From assembly GCF_000204055.1 (NCBI RefSeq), contig NW_006768806.1:719766-783765 (forward strand): a DNA stretch of 64,000 bases, given 5' to 3'. How positions within the stretch are numbered: the first letter of the stretch is position 1; every line of letters begins with the position of its first letter. Below, piece after piece: positions 10,762-21,648 of this stretch. Source of the DNA: Melampsora larici-populina 98AG31 (taxonomy: Eukaryota > Basidiomycota > Pucciniomycetes > Pucciniales > Melampsoraceae). The translations under genes and the position numbers were made by a program. The notes below the pieces were generated by a model. The model was not told the origin of the DNA. It saw only the letters and a program-made list of their open reading frames with translations, and ran no database searches.

Positions 10762-13700
10762 TCACGATTCCTTATAAGCCATTCTTTCTCTCATCCTATC
10801 AGTCATCTTAGTTTGTGCTCCTTTTCCAGTATCACTCTTTAAAATCTCTCTTAAGGCCATAGTAGCATAAGCCGAACTACCTAAAGTGAATTCAACTTTT
10901 AATGCCATATTCTTCTTACAATCTTCGTTGGCTTCATCGGTTGAAGTCCATTCTTTAGGTTCAGGTAATTTCATTCCAATCAATTTATCTTCATCTGCAA
11001 AACTTAATGGTAATTCCGGGTCTTCATACTCGTATAGTGCAAATTTCACATCAGTTGGCATGTGTAAAATCTTTCGGTATGCACCGGCCTGAACATCAAA
11101 TGATTCAAAGTGTCTGTCAGCTTTAGAAAGCTAGTTAGGATACATATTTAGAGAAGATCTCCTTACCATGGAGTATTCACTACGGCATAAGCAATCATCG
11201 ATCAAATTCACAATAAATTACTACTAGACATCTTTACTTTTTGAAGAACTAGATGTCACGGAAAAAGATGAGAACTTACGCTTGACCACGACGAAGATTT
11301 TCAGGGTCTAGACCGTCTCGTTTCATCATATCGAGATACATTTGACCTAATGTACCTTTAGGATATTCAATCTTGAATCCGATCAAAGGCAATACAACAT
11401 CTTGTATAGTGTATGATTTGCATTCAGCTTCATCGTTTAGCACTTTCACCGGTGGGACTTTATCTTCTAAGTCATATCAGGCAAAAAAAACAGCCATAGA
11501 TCAGCTTTTGTGAATGATGTAGAGAGTCAGAAAACTACGAACTTTCGGTTGTTGCAGTCTCATCGTCACCATCCAATGCTACTTCTACAACATCATTTCC
11601 GCCGGTTGTTACGGCGACTAGATCTCCAACAACAGGCTTATCACACCCATACAACCGCACTCTTTCTGATAAGACATGGTTCCATATGTAAGATTGGTAG
11701 GCGTGAATATACATCATCTTCAAGTTCTTGGGGATCTGGAAAGTTACAAAAGATAAAAGAAGTCAGCGTTGATCAAGCGATCCCAACTTGAGGAGAATGT
11801 ATCAATATCAGCCACTAACGCTAGCCAAAGCTCCAACCTTATCAGTGAGTCCATCCTTTTTACTGAAATATTGTAATACTATAAAAATCAAAGGATATAA
11901 ACCAAACAGATGAGTATAAAGGTTATTTTTCAAGTCTTTGCCAGAAAAATTGACTCAACTACATCGTTCAGCAACACATCTTCTTGGCATAAGTTCTAAA
12001 GTAGCTTTAGCATCTTGACTTTGTTCCCAAACCGAACGAGCATGTTCAACATCTTGACTTTCACCTAATTTCTTTCTCATGATCAAATCAATGGCTAAAT
12101 CCCAATCAGCTTTAAGTAAACTTAATCCAATCAAATGAGTTCCAACGGCTGTGGTACCGAATCGTTGCATTCCAAAATAATTCAAAAATCCACTGGTTGA
12201 AAGTGATTGAACTGCTTCTTTTAAAACGGTAGGTTTTGCTGGGATCACATCACTATCATATGATTTGATACCTTTGAACTCGTAAGTCATCTCTATCAAA
12301 AGTCAAGTAAAGTGAGAAACGACAAACCGTAAGATGATCACAAATCGATTGCCCTTCGAGTCACCTAACTTCAGAGGATGATCTTCATACGTCAAATCAC
12401 CAATTCGAATCCCTTTATCACCACGTTCACTAAACCCATGTACCTTTTGATTCTTCTTAATCCGATTAACAGTTGACCAAACTTGTTGGATATCTTTTCT
12501 ACCTCTCTTATAACTAACTCTTTGACAACTAACTGATCTTTTATCTTTCGTACCACAGATCCCGAAATCCCTTGAAACGTTTTTCGAAAATAATAAATTA
12601 GATAAAATCGATAAGGCTTCTTGTGTTTCTCGATTTGTTTTTTGTAATGTGAAATGAATATAAGCAGGATTTGTATCTGGAACTGTAACTGAAATTCTTA
12701 AAAGTGTTTATAAATCAATACAAAAACTTTCAAATGGGATTTAACAACATCATATCTGGATTTAAACTTACGTCTTCTTTCTTGATGTTGACCAGGTGAT
12801 GACCATTTGATTTGGATCACTGCTTCTCCATTTTCCAATTCTTTATGTTCGGTTACCAATCGTCCTTGAAAACTTTCACGAAAGATTTGATGAAACTTTT
12901 TACGCTGTTCTTTACAATCGATAGGCTAAACCAGAGAAGAAATTGAGTTCAGAGCTGTTCAGATTATCATAGCCTTTGAAACCAGTATTTCATGTGTTAA
13001 TAGGCTGCAGAGAGAAAAGCTTAGCCTCATAGAAAATGCCAAAAATTGGGCTACTTTCAACGGGCGGCTAGAAACTCACATCTGATAGAAGGCAAGTAGG
13101 TGCCGAGGCTTGAGGGGGTTTTGAAGGAGAAACATCTTCTTTGGATAATTCGTTAGGCTGTTGACCTTCATCTCTCGCAGGACCAGATTCATCGGCCTTA
13201 GATACATCATCGTTACTATTAGATTTTTGATCACTTTTTCCATCTTGACGCTTGTTCTTAAATCCCTTCGATCGGTCATCATTTCTTTTAGAACCAATAG
13301 GACCCCGAGCCACAAACCCTTTCAATTCTTCAAATTTCTCATTCCCAAGAATCTCAATCAATTTCTCATCACAATCCACTGGCCATTCCTATCCCAAACC
13401 AAACCATCAAAAATCCAATCCCAAAACCACAAACCAAAAAAAAAAATTCATACCTTTACATCAACAACCTCTTTGGGACCTTTAGAAACTTGAGTATTTC
13501 CTACTTCTTTATCTTTAGAAGGGTTCTCAATCTCTTTCAATCGAACAATTTCACCAAATCGATCTACTTCATAAACCAAAAAATCCGTAAATCGATGTTT
13601 AAGTATAGCAGAAAACGAAGGTAAATGTTGATTAATATAACATTGAATTCCAACTTGTTCTTCCGAAAGATAAGGTTTGGTCATATCAATCTGATCAAGT

Positions 13701-14053
13701 AATGTCTTAGGTACGCTAGGTGTCGTTGTTTCCTTCTCCACTTGACTAAGAACTTTGTCGGGGCTATTTGGGATTGGTATTTCTTCGGTGGTTATGATGG
13801 TATCTTGATTGTTTTGATCTGATTTTCGTTTTTTGTGGTTGATTTGTTTTGATCTATCGTCAGTTGATGAAGCTGATCTTTTTTTCTTATTCGTTGAAGG
13901 ACTCTTCATGTTATATACAATTTGGAATCTTGATGACTTTTCTTTTGATTTGCTTAATGAGATTTTTTTTGCGGGGCTTCCAAAAAAAGTTGATTGCCAA
14001 ATTGCCGCAGTCGGGAACCGACCCGGACCTGTTGACAGTTTCATATTTACCAA
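10762..14053 (-). CDS. PUS7: Multisubstrate pseudouridine synthase 7 (TruD family)
   Basis: Converts uridine to pseudouridine in tRNA, U2 snRNA and mRNA; the family acts mainly in the nucleus. Ten exons on the minus strand keep one frame and give 832 aa: 14053-13454, 13388-13080, 12925-12772, 12688-12365, 12292-11960, 11878-11820, 11735-11543, 11466-11280, 11179-11167, 11088-10762. Family landmarks in order are: a motif near residues 150-175 ([15 protein letters not shown]), the catalytic loop GTKDKR with Asp about residue 403, the TRUD-domain block [28 protein letters not shown], and the C-terminal [11 protein letters not shown]. The 13-nt exon 9 is needed to restore frame and supplies EYSM before AGAYRK. 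The N-terminal 120 residues are Lys/Ser-rich and poorly conserved. A second in-frame ATG at 13909 is an alternative start that would drop 48 residues. A Lys/Asp-rich insert lies in exon 2 (about residues 220-290). Confidence 0.93.
11167..11179 (-). other. 13-nt microexon of the PUS7 gene
   Basis: The exon is bounded by a TAG acceptor and a GTAAGG donor. Without it exon 8 (phase 2) cannot join exon 10 in frame. With it the junction codes A-EYSM-AGAYRK, close to the Tyr-Ser-(Leu/Met)-x-Gly-x-Tyr-Arg pattern I expect at this point of Pus7 proteins. This is inferred from frame and family pattern, not from transcripts. Confidence 0.75.
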
Positions 14054-14357
14054 CGCGGGGCGCCTTCACTGCCTTGGCTCTCGTGATGGGCGCGCCTTTT
14101 GAGTACGCAAGATATAAATACGCTGATCATCATCAAGATAATTCATTGTAATCCAAATATATGTACATATAGGAAGGAATTGACCAAAAGGTGACAGAGT
14201 GAGACAGGAACAAGTGAGTCAAGATTAAATCAACCTTAATAATCAGTACTCTAAAGTAGAATGTCGTATCATCATCCTATTTGCCACAGATATTTTCAAA
14301 GATATCTATATAGTACGACGGAGTGGTACGATGTACTAGGCCAAAATAGATCATTTA
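14054..14357. other. Gap between PUS7 and the Harbinger-like element
   Basis: About 300 bp contain the presumed PUS7 promoter (minus-strand gene, so upstream is to the right). A short GC-rich stretch (GGGGCGCC, GGGCGCGCC) lies near 14056-14096. No TATA box or other gene was identified. Confidence 0.35.
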
Positions 14358-14400
14358 TGGGATACAAAGTACAAATCCGGACTCGTGCCCGGGCACGTGC
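14358..14400 (+). repeat. Left terminal inverted repeat of the Harbinger-like element
   Basis: Starts TGGGATACAAAGTACAA and runs into the palindrome CGTGCCCGGGCACG. Its reverse complement, with a few changes, ends the element at 25015. A related GCCCGGGCACGTGCCC segment also occurs near 24815 in the right subterminal region. Confidence 0.75.
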
Positions 14401-15539
14401 CCAGAAGTCCAGTTTCCCGGACACGAGGGAAAAACTGGGCAAAACTTAATTCCCACCTCACTGCCCAATTCACTGCCCAAATCTGATCTCCGCTCAGATT
14501 CCACACACCCAATTCAATACCCACATACCAGATTAACTTTAATTTCATGTCGTTGTCTCAAGATATACCCTCTGATACCTCCAATTCCCTTGACCCTTCT
14601 TCCGAACCAGATCCTAACGCTACTCATCTCCAACTGGACCCTTCAACTCTCAGTCAGGTGCTCACTGGCGCGATCCAACTAGCTCAATCCGCCGGCTCAA
14701 GTGTTCCCAACAAAAACAAAATGCCCAAAGCTAAGAAACCTCGTAAATCAAAAGCAGATCAACCCAAACCACGCTCGCCTCCTAAGTCAAAAAGTCGGAA
14801 ACCAAAATCGAAGAAGTCCAAAAAGCCGAAATCCGATGATGAAAGTTCTAATGACGAGGATGAGAAGGGCCGCAGGACAACCATTCATTGGGAAAATGAT
14901 GATAATGGGGCGGGGAAATCTTCGATGTACTTATTGCTCAATTGGCTCACAGATGAACATAATTTCAGTAGATTCAAAGATAACAAATCTGAAAAGCGAG
15001 CTGTGGCTAAAGAGATTGAAAGGTATTTCATAGATAATGGAATCACTTGGCGAGATGCGAACACGATCCGGAAAAAGGTACATATTTTTGTCTTATTCAT
15101 GTTTCTTTCCTTTGTTGATGTCTCAGTCTCACTTTATTGATTTCTTCATAAATCAATATTGTGATACAGATTATGCGATTAGAAGAGGCTTGGCGCAAAG
15201 CCGATGATGAGCGAAACCGGACTGGCCAAGGCACTTGGATGACAGCGAAGGAAGTCAAGGCTGCGAAAGGTTGGGCTGATGATAATCCTGAATGGATTAA
15301 AATGGAAAAGGTAGCCTTCGGTAAGCAATCATGCTGGATCTATGCATGTTTCCCTTATGTGTTGTTCTAATGTCTTTTCTCGCATTCTTCTTAGCATCTA
15401 TCTTGAAGAAGTGTAGATACTTCGTGGAACTGGAGCCCGTCTTTGGAACCCGACATGCTAATGTCAGACTCGCTGCCGCGCACGGTTTACCTGCACCTAC
15501 TCAAAACCTTGAAAGCGAAGTTCAAATGGAGCGTGATTC

Positions 15540-15689
15540 TGTTATGGTCAAGGCTTCTACGAGATCAGGTGTGCTTATTATTATAACGAGATTGAAGCAT
15601 GAGGTTACAACAAGGATGGCACGCGCACAGAACTATGGCGGTGAGGTTGTACTCAATATAAGCATATCCCCAGTATAGGGATCATAACA
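15540..15689 (-). repeat. 3' LTR of element A
   Basis: 150 bp, identical to the other LTR except two CG dinucleotides here that read CA there. It is preceded in sense direction by the purine tract AAAGGGGGAGGTAG. Confidence 0.93.
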
Positions 15690-15704
15690 CTACCTCCCCC
15701 TTTA
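15690..15704 (-). promoter_or_regulatory. Polypurine tract of element A
   Basis: In sense direction AAAGGGGGAGGTAG directly abuts the 3' LTR, as expected for plus-strand priming. Element B has the related AAAAGGGGGATAG in the same place. Confidence 0.8.
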
Positions 15705-15743
15705 CGTCTCCCGCTCCCTCTTGCTGAGCTGACGTCTTTCCCC

Positions 15744-15778
15744 GGGCTAGCGTTAAAAAACCCACGTGGGGAAAAAGC
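15744..15778 (-). promoter_or_regulatory. Conserved post-pol block of element A
   Basis: In sense direction GCTTTTTCCCCACGTGGG then a T run and AACGCTAGCCC lies just after the integrase stop. The same block follows the pol stop of element B (46276-46312), although other non-coding sequence differs. Its centre is the palindrome CCCACGTGGG. Function unknown. Confidence 0.6.
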
Positions 15779-15785
15779 ATTGCCC

Positions 15786-17297
15786 TCAACGTACTCTCCG
15801 TGTCCTTTTGTATTTAGTCTCAGCTCTTGGGTATTTGATGTTAAACCTATCCACTACATCTTGCGCATTACCTAAATTCTCGGCCGGTTCCCATGAGTCC
15901 TCCTCTGGGCCATATCCCTTCCAGCTGACTAGATATTCAATTTTTGACCCTCTTTTCCTCTTGTTGATTATATCACTAACTTCGAATTCTTCTTCTTCTT
16001 CAACTATGATTGGTGCCGGTGGAGGTTGAAGTTGCCCACTGATGACACTTGCTTTGTATGGTCGTAGTAGGCCTACAGAGAACACTGGATGTACTCGCTT
16101 CATTGAAAGAGGTAGAATCAGTTTATAGGCATTTTTTGATATTCGATGAGAAATTTCGAAAGGTCCTAGCCATTTATGTGCAAACTTTGCACTTGGTCGC
16201 GTTGTTGAGATGTGTCTCGAATCCAGCCAAACTTTTGATCCTACTTCCCAATCGGGGGACTCTTGTGTTTTCTTATCGTAGTTTGCCTTAAACGGTGATA
16301 TGCCTGTTGATGTGTGCGGACTGTTATTGTATGAAAATTCTGCCATGTCAATCAGGTTAGCCCAGTTATCTTGCTTATACGTAACAAAGTGACGAAGGTA
16401 CTGTTCGATAGCCTTATTTGCTACCTCGGATTGGCCGTCCGTTTGAGGATGATACGCCGTCGAAGCCTGTGTCACTATGCCTAACTGTTTATTCAGTTCC
16501 TTTGTTATCTTAGATATGAAAACGTTACCCCTATCCGATGTAATAGACTTCGGGGTCCCGTGGTATTTCCATACGTATTTGATCATTAGTTTTGCTAGCT
16601 CTTCGGAAGTCATTGTTGTTGTGCAAGGAATGAAATGGCACATCTTAGTCAAGCGGTTGACAACTGTAAGGATACAATCTTTCCCTTCAGATATGGGTAG
16701 GTCAGTAATAAGATCGTAACAGATATCAGTCCAGGGACCAGCTGGTATGGGCAGTGGTTGTAGGCTTCCAAAAGGTTTAGTCGTCCTTGGCTTCACTCTC
16801 TGACAGGAATGACACCCGTCGACGTACGCATTCACGAATACTCTCATCGACGGCCAGTGATACTGCCTCTTCACCAATTGTAGGGACTTTAAACGGCCTG
16901 GATGGCCTGCTAAGACACTATCATGTCTTGATTTCATAATCTTGAGCTTAATGTCTTCATTGTCCGGTACTTCTATCAGGCCCTTAAAATAGAGCACTCC
17001 GTCCACTAACGCATGGTCCTCGTATGAATGATCTGGACTCTTCAAGCAGTTTTCCATTATCCGCATAAGACGTTCATCTTCCTTTGATTTATTTCTGATT
17101 TCCTCAATGATTAAGGTGTCATCCCAAACTTGAGGTACTTCTGCTTCTTCCAGTTCGAAAACTTCTTCAGCTTCTTTATAATCTGATTCTCCATAATCTG
17201 CAACCTCCTCACAATCCTCAAACCATTCATTTATGTCACTTTTGTCAATCAACCAACTCTCACTGCCAGCATTAAATAGGTTCCCTGGTCGGAACAT
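15786..17297 (-). pseudogene. Pol of element A: integrase with chromodomain, internally deleted
   Basis: Zinc-binding HHCC module (RHDSVLAGHPG ... CHSCQRVKP), then the DDE core: ICYDLITDLP, TSDRGNVFIS and TDGQSEVANK. Compared with element B about 48 residues are missing after FKANYD, where the core joins the C-terminal GPY/F-like part (KWLGPFEISHR). The C-terminus is a chromodomain (EFEVSDIINKR, EYLVSWKGYG, EDSWEPAENL), the module that directs chromoviruses to heterochromatin marks. It ends in a basic tail (KYKRTRRVR). The first Met is at 17297 but the natural N-terminus would be upstream in the full polyprotein. Confidence 0.88.
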
Positions 17298-17580
17298 GAC
17301 CTAGGCTGGGAATATCATTGAGAGAAGAATGGAGCATCAAATCATCTTGCACTGCACATCTGAGCCATAAAGCATACACTACATATGTGCAAACATCTGA
17401 ATAAATCCTTAGCTATCAGCTACATACAGGTCCGCTCAGTTATCTGCTCATCTAGATAAGAAAATCATGTGTAATACATGCTGTAACTTTGTTCAGATTG
17501 AGACACACATTTCAAAATATTGACTACATATATCACAATGGCTACTCAGGAAATATTGATGGAACTGTGTAACAGTAGCA
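17298..17580. other. Sequence inserted between RNase H and integrase of element A
   Basis: About 250-280 bp of AT-rich DNA with no match to the continuous pol of element B separates the two coding parts. Both edges carry GGGAATAT-like sequence (CTGGGAATATC near 17309; complement ATATTCCCA near 17610). A small MITE insertion is possible, but no convincing TIR/TSD pair was found. An unrecognised intron is less likely because element B has none. Confidence 0.4.
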
Positions 17581-19192
17581 GAATGGGAATCTGATCACTA
17601 GGACCCATATTCCCATCTGGGAACCTCTTTAATGCTGGCAGTGTCTCCGCCGCTTCTAGTTCCGAGATGAAAGTGTCGCTAGGCAGGTTACTTGGCTTCA
17701 ATAATTGGCCAAAGGTCAGTTTACACTCTTCATCAGGCTTCAAGTCGGGTCTCCGAGACAACGCGTCAGGTTTCGCTGATTTCTTTCCGGGACGGAACCG
17801 TATTTCGAAATCGAAACATCCCAGGATCTCAGCCCAGCGCGCTTGTCTACGGGTTAACTCTTTGGTGGTCATCAGTGATTCCAGATTCTTGTGGTCGGTG
17901 TAAACCACAACATTTAGTCGGTGTGGATTTCCCTCAAGGTAATGTCGCCATTCTTTGAATGACGCGACGACAGCCAGTAGCTCCTTGTCAAAAATCTCAT
18001 AATTTCTTTCTGCTTGTATGAGAGAACGAGATAGAAAGGCCACTGGGTGTAACTCATTATCGTCTTCTGAGACCTGTGAAAGTACGGCTCCCAATGCGTA
18101 GTCCGAACAGTCGCACTCCAGTATAAATTGTTTATACGGGTCGGCTATTTTGAGTACCGGGGCGGTAGTGAATGCTTCTTTCAAGTCCTGAAAAGCTTTT
18201 TCCCTCGCGGTTGTCCATTCAAATGTGACGTCCTTCTGTGTTAAGTCGTGTAAAGGTCTTGCAATTTGAGAGAAATCGGCTATGAATCTTCGATAGAAGT
18301 TCGCAAAACCAATAAACTGCTGTATGTCACCCACGTTCTTGGGAGTTGGCCACGCTGTTACGGCCTCGACTTTAGACTTATCCATGGATATCTTGTTATA
18401 AGACAATCTTAGACCTAGGTAAGATATTTCCTTTTGACCAAATTTACATTTTTCAGGTTTAAGCCATACGTTTTGACGCCTTAAAGTATCCAATGCATCC
18501 TTAACCGCTTTCTCGTGATCTTCTCCTGGCTTAGTGTAGATTAGTATGTCGTCTAAGAATGCAGCCATGTCTCTACCAATACGGTCCTTGAAGATGTCCT
18601 GTACGAAGTACTGGAAGTAACCCGGCGCTCCTGTGGGTCCAAACGGCATGGTACGTGGTTCAAATTGACCAGCCTTGCAGATGAACGCTAACTTAGCCTC
18701 GTCTCCTTCTCTAACCCTTAAATTATTATACCCATTCCTCATATCCAATGCAGTGTATCTATCAGCGTTGAGTAGGCTGTTGACCAGTTCCATGGTCAAA
18801 GGTAACGGATATTTGTTCTTAACAGTGAGTGCGTTTAGTTTTCTGTAGTCAAAACATGGCCTTAACTTCCCATCTTTCTTGCCCGTAAATAGTACAGGTG
18901 CGGCCCAAGGAGATGTGGTGCGTCGGATTGTACCATTGCTTAAACCTTCTGCTAACATCTCTTCCAACACCTCGTTCTCTGCAGGTGACAGTGGTATAGC
19001 TCGACTGGCCTGAGGTGTTGCTCCCGGGATCAAGTCCACACAGAAATCGTATGGTCTGTGTGGTGGTAGGACATTAGATTTGGATTTTTCAAACATTTCC
19101 AGGTAGTCGTGATACTCCTTTGGTACTAAATCAGCAGCTGATAATTTGGGCTTCGTTTCTTGATCCTGAGACGCCAGTCGTGCCGAAATGTT
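17546..19192 (-). pseudogene. Pol of element A: reverse transcriptase and RNase H
   Basis: Follows the TGA in the same frame. RT motifs are LIPGATPQASR, the fingers ALTVKNKYPLPL, MPFGPTGAPGYFQ and the catalytic FLDDILIY. RNase H starts at LECDCSDYALGAVLSQ and includes FDKELLAVV and YTDHKNLE. It ends at PDALSRRPDLK, where tether and integrase should follow; instead the frame runs into unrelated DNA and stops at 17546. The catalytic residues are kept, but the ORF has no clear start of its own. The first Met (19096) is inside the conserved region. Confidence 0.88.
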
Positions 19193-20236
19193 TCATGAGG
19201 CTTTTGCTGCGTCTAGATGAGGGGTTGCTAGGATCTTGGGTCGAGGCAGGTAAGTTCGTCCTTTAGCGGTGGTCATGGTCAAGTTGCTCGGATTCGTGTG
19301 CTGGTGGCTGAACTGTCTGGAAAAACACTGCTTGCTAGCCGCTTCTTTTACTTTAATCTTTGAAGAACTATCGAACTTCCGTTGCGGGGGTGTTAGCGTA
19401 TCTGTTTGGATACACACCCCCTCGTCGTTTTTCCTAGCTTTCCCTTGGTTCTCCACTATGGGTTCGTCCAGGGATTTTTTCGGATTCGACGAAGCCTCCA
19501 TAGAGGCTGCAACTTGGGGTTCGATGGGCTCTGGTACGTCTGTTTCGTCGGGTATGTCGTTCTTCTGTTTGGATCTAAAATCTGGGAGAGGATCCTGATT
19601 GCTTCTTTTTTCTTTGAAAACAGTTGAAAAAATGCTATCAAACTCACATTGCGGGGGTGTTAATGTATCCACTGGGATACACACCCCCTTGCCATCATTC
19701 CTAGCTTTCTCCAGGTGTTCCAGTTGAACAATCCCCGGAGGGTTTTTCGGTGATGTCAAGGTCGTCTCGACGACCGCAATTTCATTTTCCTTCAACAATG
19801 TCCTTTTCTTCCAATCAATTAATTTATGATGTGCGCATATCCACTCAATTCCAATAATGCAGTCGATGGAGTCCTTGATGGGTGATATTAAAAAGGTCGA
19901 GGGCGTTCTTCTTCCATTAATGCTGACTATGTGATGTCCTACCTCGGTGATAAAGGATTGAGATCCGTTGAAGCCGGTGACTGGCTTGGGTTGATCTAAC
20001 TTGGTGGTCGATATGTTGGTGCGTCTAACAAAGGCTTCATTCATGACATCATGTGTGGCTCCTGAGTCAAACATGGCTCTTGCAAAATAGGTTGCTTCTT
20101 GGGATGGGTCAATTATAGGGATAGTGGCAAAAATACGATTTTCTTTCATTGCAATTGTTTGAATATCTATTTCAATGGCTCCTAAATCTATAACTAACTC
20201 ATCATGCCTTAAGCCCGGGGTAGGAACAACCTTCAT
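19193..20236 (-). CDS. Pol N-terminal part of element A: aspartic protease and linker
   Basis: Begins MKVVP, as does element B pol, at the ATGA overlap with gag. The retropepsin active site MFDSGATHDVM lies near residue 55, with the downstream IGIEW-type strand near residue 130. A linker follows with two copies of a conserved peptide (GKGVCIPVDTLTPPQCEFDS and DEGVCIQTDTLTPPQRKFDS). The frame ends at an in-frame TGA (19193-19195). Comparison with element B, which has Trp in ANTSWSTSARLAA here, suggests TGG to TGA. The reading frame continues directly into RT beyond the stop. Confidence 0.85.
   Translation of the reverse strand: MKVVPTPGLRHDELVIDLGAIEIDIQTIAMKENRIFATIPIIDPSQEATYFARAMFDSGATHDVMNEAFVRRTNISTTKLDQPKPVTGFNGSQSFITEVGHHIVSINGRRTPSTFLISPIKDSIDCIIGIEWICAHHKLIDWKKRTLLKENEIAVVETTLTSPKNPPGIVQLEHLEKARNDGKGVCIPVDTLTPPQCEFDSIFSTVFKEKRSNQDPLPDFRSKQKNDIPDETDVPEPIEPQVAASMEASSNPKKSLDEPIVENQGKARKNDEGVCIQTDTLTPPQRKFDSSSKIKVKEAASKQCFSRQFSHQHTNPSNLTMTTAKGRTYLPRPKILATPHLDAAKAS
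19386..19421 (-). other. Stem-loop module A2 in pol linker of element A
   Basis: Outer stem GGGGGTGT/ACACCCCC (8 bp) and inner stem GTATC/GATAC, separated on the sense 3' side by a 4-nt bulge (GCTA). It is preceded in sense by GCTAGGAA...GACGAG and followed by CCCGCAA. Same architecture as four other copies in the two elements. Confidence 0.7.
19653..19688 (-). other. Stem-loop module A1 in pol linker of element A
   Basis: Outer stem GGGGGTGT/ACACCCCC and inner stem GTATCC/GGATAC with a 4-nt loop and a 4-nt 3'-side bulge (ATTA in sense). It is followed in sense by CCCCGCAATGTGAGTTTG, as in element B modules. Confidence 0.7.
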
Positions 20237-21279
20237 CCCCGAGCTACGCCATTTTTTGACTCTTCAGCTCTTCCACTTTCCTTCCCACTATCTTCAACAT
20301 TTAATTCAGTAGTACTAACTTTTGCTCCTCTTCCTCCCCTAAATTTTCCTCTCCATCTTCCTCTAAAACCCCCACCACACTCTCTTGCTCTATGACCTGA
20401 TTTTCCACACTTGAAACAGAGTTCACTATCCCATCTACGCTGGTATTCTTCATTTGAAATATTAAATCTGTAAGCCGAACAATCCATAGCATTGGGATCT
20501 ACTGATGATTCTTTAACATCATTTAAACTAGTATCATCTGATCTTTTGTGTAAAATATTGTCTATCTTAATTGCTAGTTCTGATATTTGCTCTAATTTTT
20601 CAAATTTATCTCTAACCATTTGCACCTGTATCTCCCGCTTCAAACCCTGTTGAAATTGAGTAATCAATACGGGTTCGGGCCATTTAACGATGAGAGCAAG
20701 ATTATTGAATGCCAGTGAGTACGCTAAGACGGTGTTGGTTTGTTTCAAGGCTCGAATTCCTTGTTCAGCTTTCGCTACACGTTCGGAATCAAAAAATGTG
20801 GCCTCAAAAGATTGACTAAATCCGTCCCAGGTGAGATCATTTGCTTCGTTACTCATCAACTTCTTCGTAAACGGCTTTGCCCACTCGCCACCTTTGCCCG
20901 TCATATAGGACAATGTCCATCCTATTTTAGTACGGTCGTCAGGGAATTGGGTCGGGTTCATTAATATGTACAACCCAACTTGATTTGCAATTATTTTGGC
21001 TTTGCTACCCCTCGCACCGTCAAACTTGTCGGGTGTCGCTACTTTTGGTGTTTTAGCGACAGCAGCTTGATAAACGGGCTGCGGAGGGGGGCTTTGAACG
21101 TTGACAGGGCTAGGTTGAGTCGACGCTGAAGTTGCTGCACGTAGTTCCGCTAACTCTCTTTCAGCATTCTGACGTAGTCGAGACTCTTCCGCTAATCTCA
21201 GATCCAGGTTCGCTAATCTAGCTAGGACTTCCGCCAATGGATCTGCTGGGTTCGGTGGCTGTTCCATTGATCCATCCAT
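20233..21279 (-). CDS. gag: Gag polyprotein of element A
   Basis: Structural capsid/nucleocapsid protein, 348 aa, uninterrupted. The N-terminus has a short charged heptad-like helix (residues about 18-50) and a Pro/Gln-rich linker. Then comes the retrotransposon gag domain (about 85-240), beginning KVATPDKFDGARGSKA and matching element B gag (KVSTPDKFNGVRGGPA). A CCHC knuckle, CFKCGKSGHRAREC, lies near residue 290, followed by an Arg/Gly-rich tail for nucleic-acid binding. The stop overlaps the pol start as ATGA. Intact gag in an otherwise broken element could still supply particles in trans, which is speculation. Confidence 0.9.
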   Translation of the reverse strand: MDGSMEQPPNPADPLAEVLARLANLDLRLAEESRLRQNAERELAELRAATSASTQPSPVNVQSPPPQPVYQAAVAKTPKVATPDKFDGARGSKAKIIANQVGLYILMNPTQFPDDRTKIGWTLSYMTGKGGEWAKPFTKKLMSNEANDLTWDGFSQSFEATFFDSERVAKAEQGIRALKQTNTVLAYSLAFNNLALIVKWPEPVLITQFQQGLKREIQVQMVRDKFEKLEQISELAIKIDNILHKRSDDTSLNDVKESSVDPNAMDCSAYRFNISNEEYQRRWDSELCFKCGKSGHRARECGGGFRGRWRGKFRGGRGAKVSTTELNVEDSGKESGRAEESKNGVARG

Positions 21280-21637
21280 AATTCCTTCTTCAGCCTCCGG
21301 TGATACAGCTGTCTCGAAGCCGGTGGTATGTGTTGGAGTAGGGCTGGGGGATCGACTTCCCGGGATAGTAAAGTTGGGTGTTGTGAACTAGATTAGGTTG
21401 AATAAGGTTTGTTCGGGTTAATTGTTTCTGATGATCTTCGAATATCTAATTGAATCCCTTTAATCTGGTCAGATCTGGTCGGAGTTTGAGGGGATTTAAG
21501 GTTCTAATCTTCTTCCTTCTAACTTTAATTTTCTAATTTTAACTTTCTTGAGTCTTTGTTTCAACTTTCTTTAATTTAACTTCTTAACTTCTGATATTCG
21601 TTCTTCTTACTTCTCCTGATGTCGTATGTGATTTAAG

Positions 21638-21647
21638 ATGCTTCAAT
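21638..21647 (-). promoter_or_regulatory. Self-complementary primer-binding site of element A
   Basis: One nucleotide inside the 5' LTR the sense strand reads ATTGAAGCAT, exactly complementary to ATGCTTCAAT within the LTR (21700-21709). Tf1/sushi-type elements prime reverse transcription with the 5' end of their own mRNA in this arrangement; tRNA priming is not indicated. Confidence 0.7.
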
Positions 21648-21648
21648 A

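Noticed and set aside
13161..13493. Plus-strand ORFs opposite PUS7 exons (also 13833-14151)
   Set aside because: Shadows of the minus-strand coding exons, whose family identity is strong.
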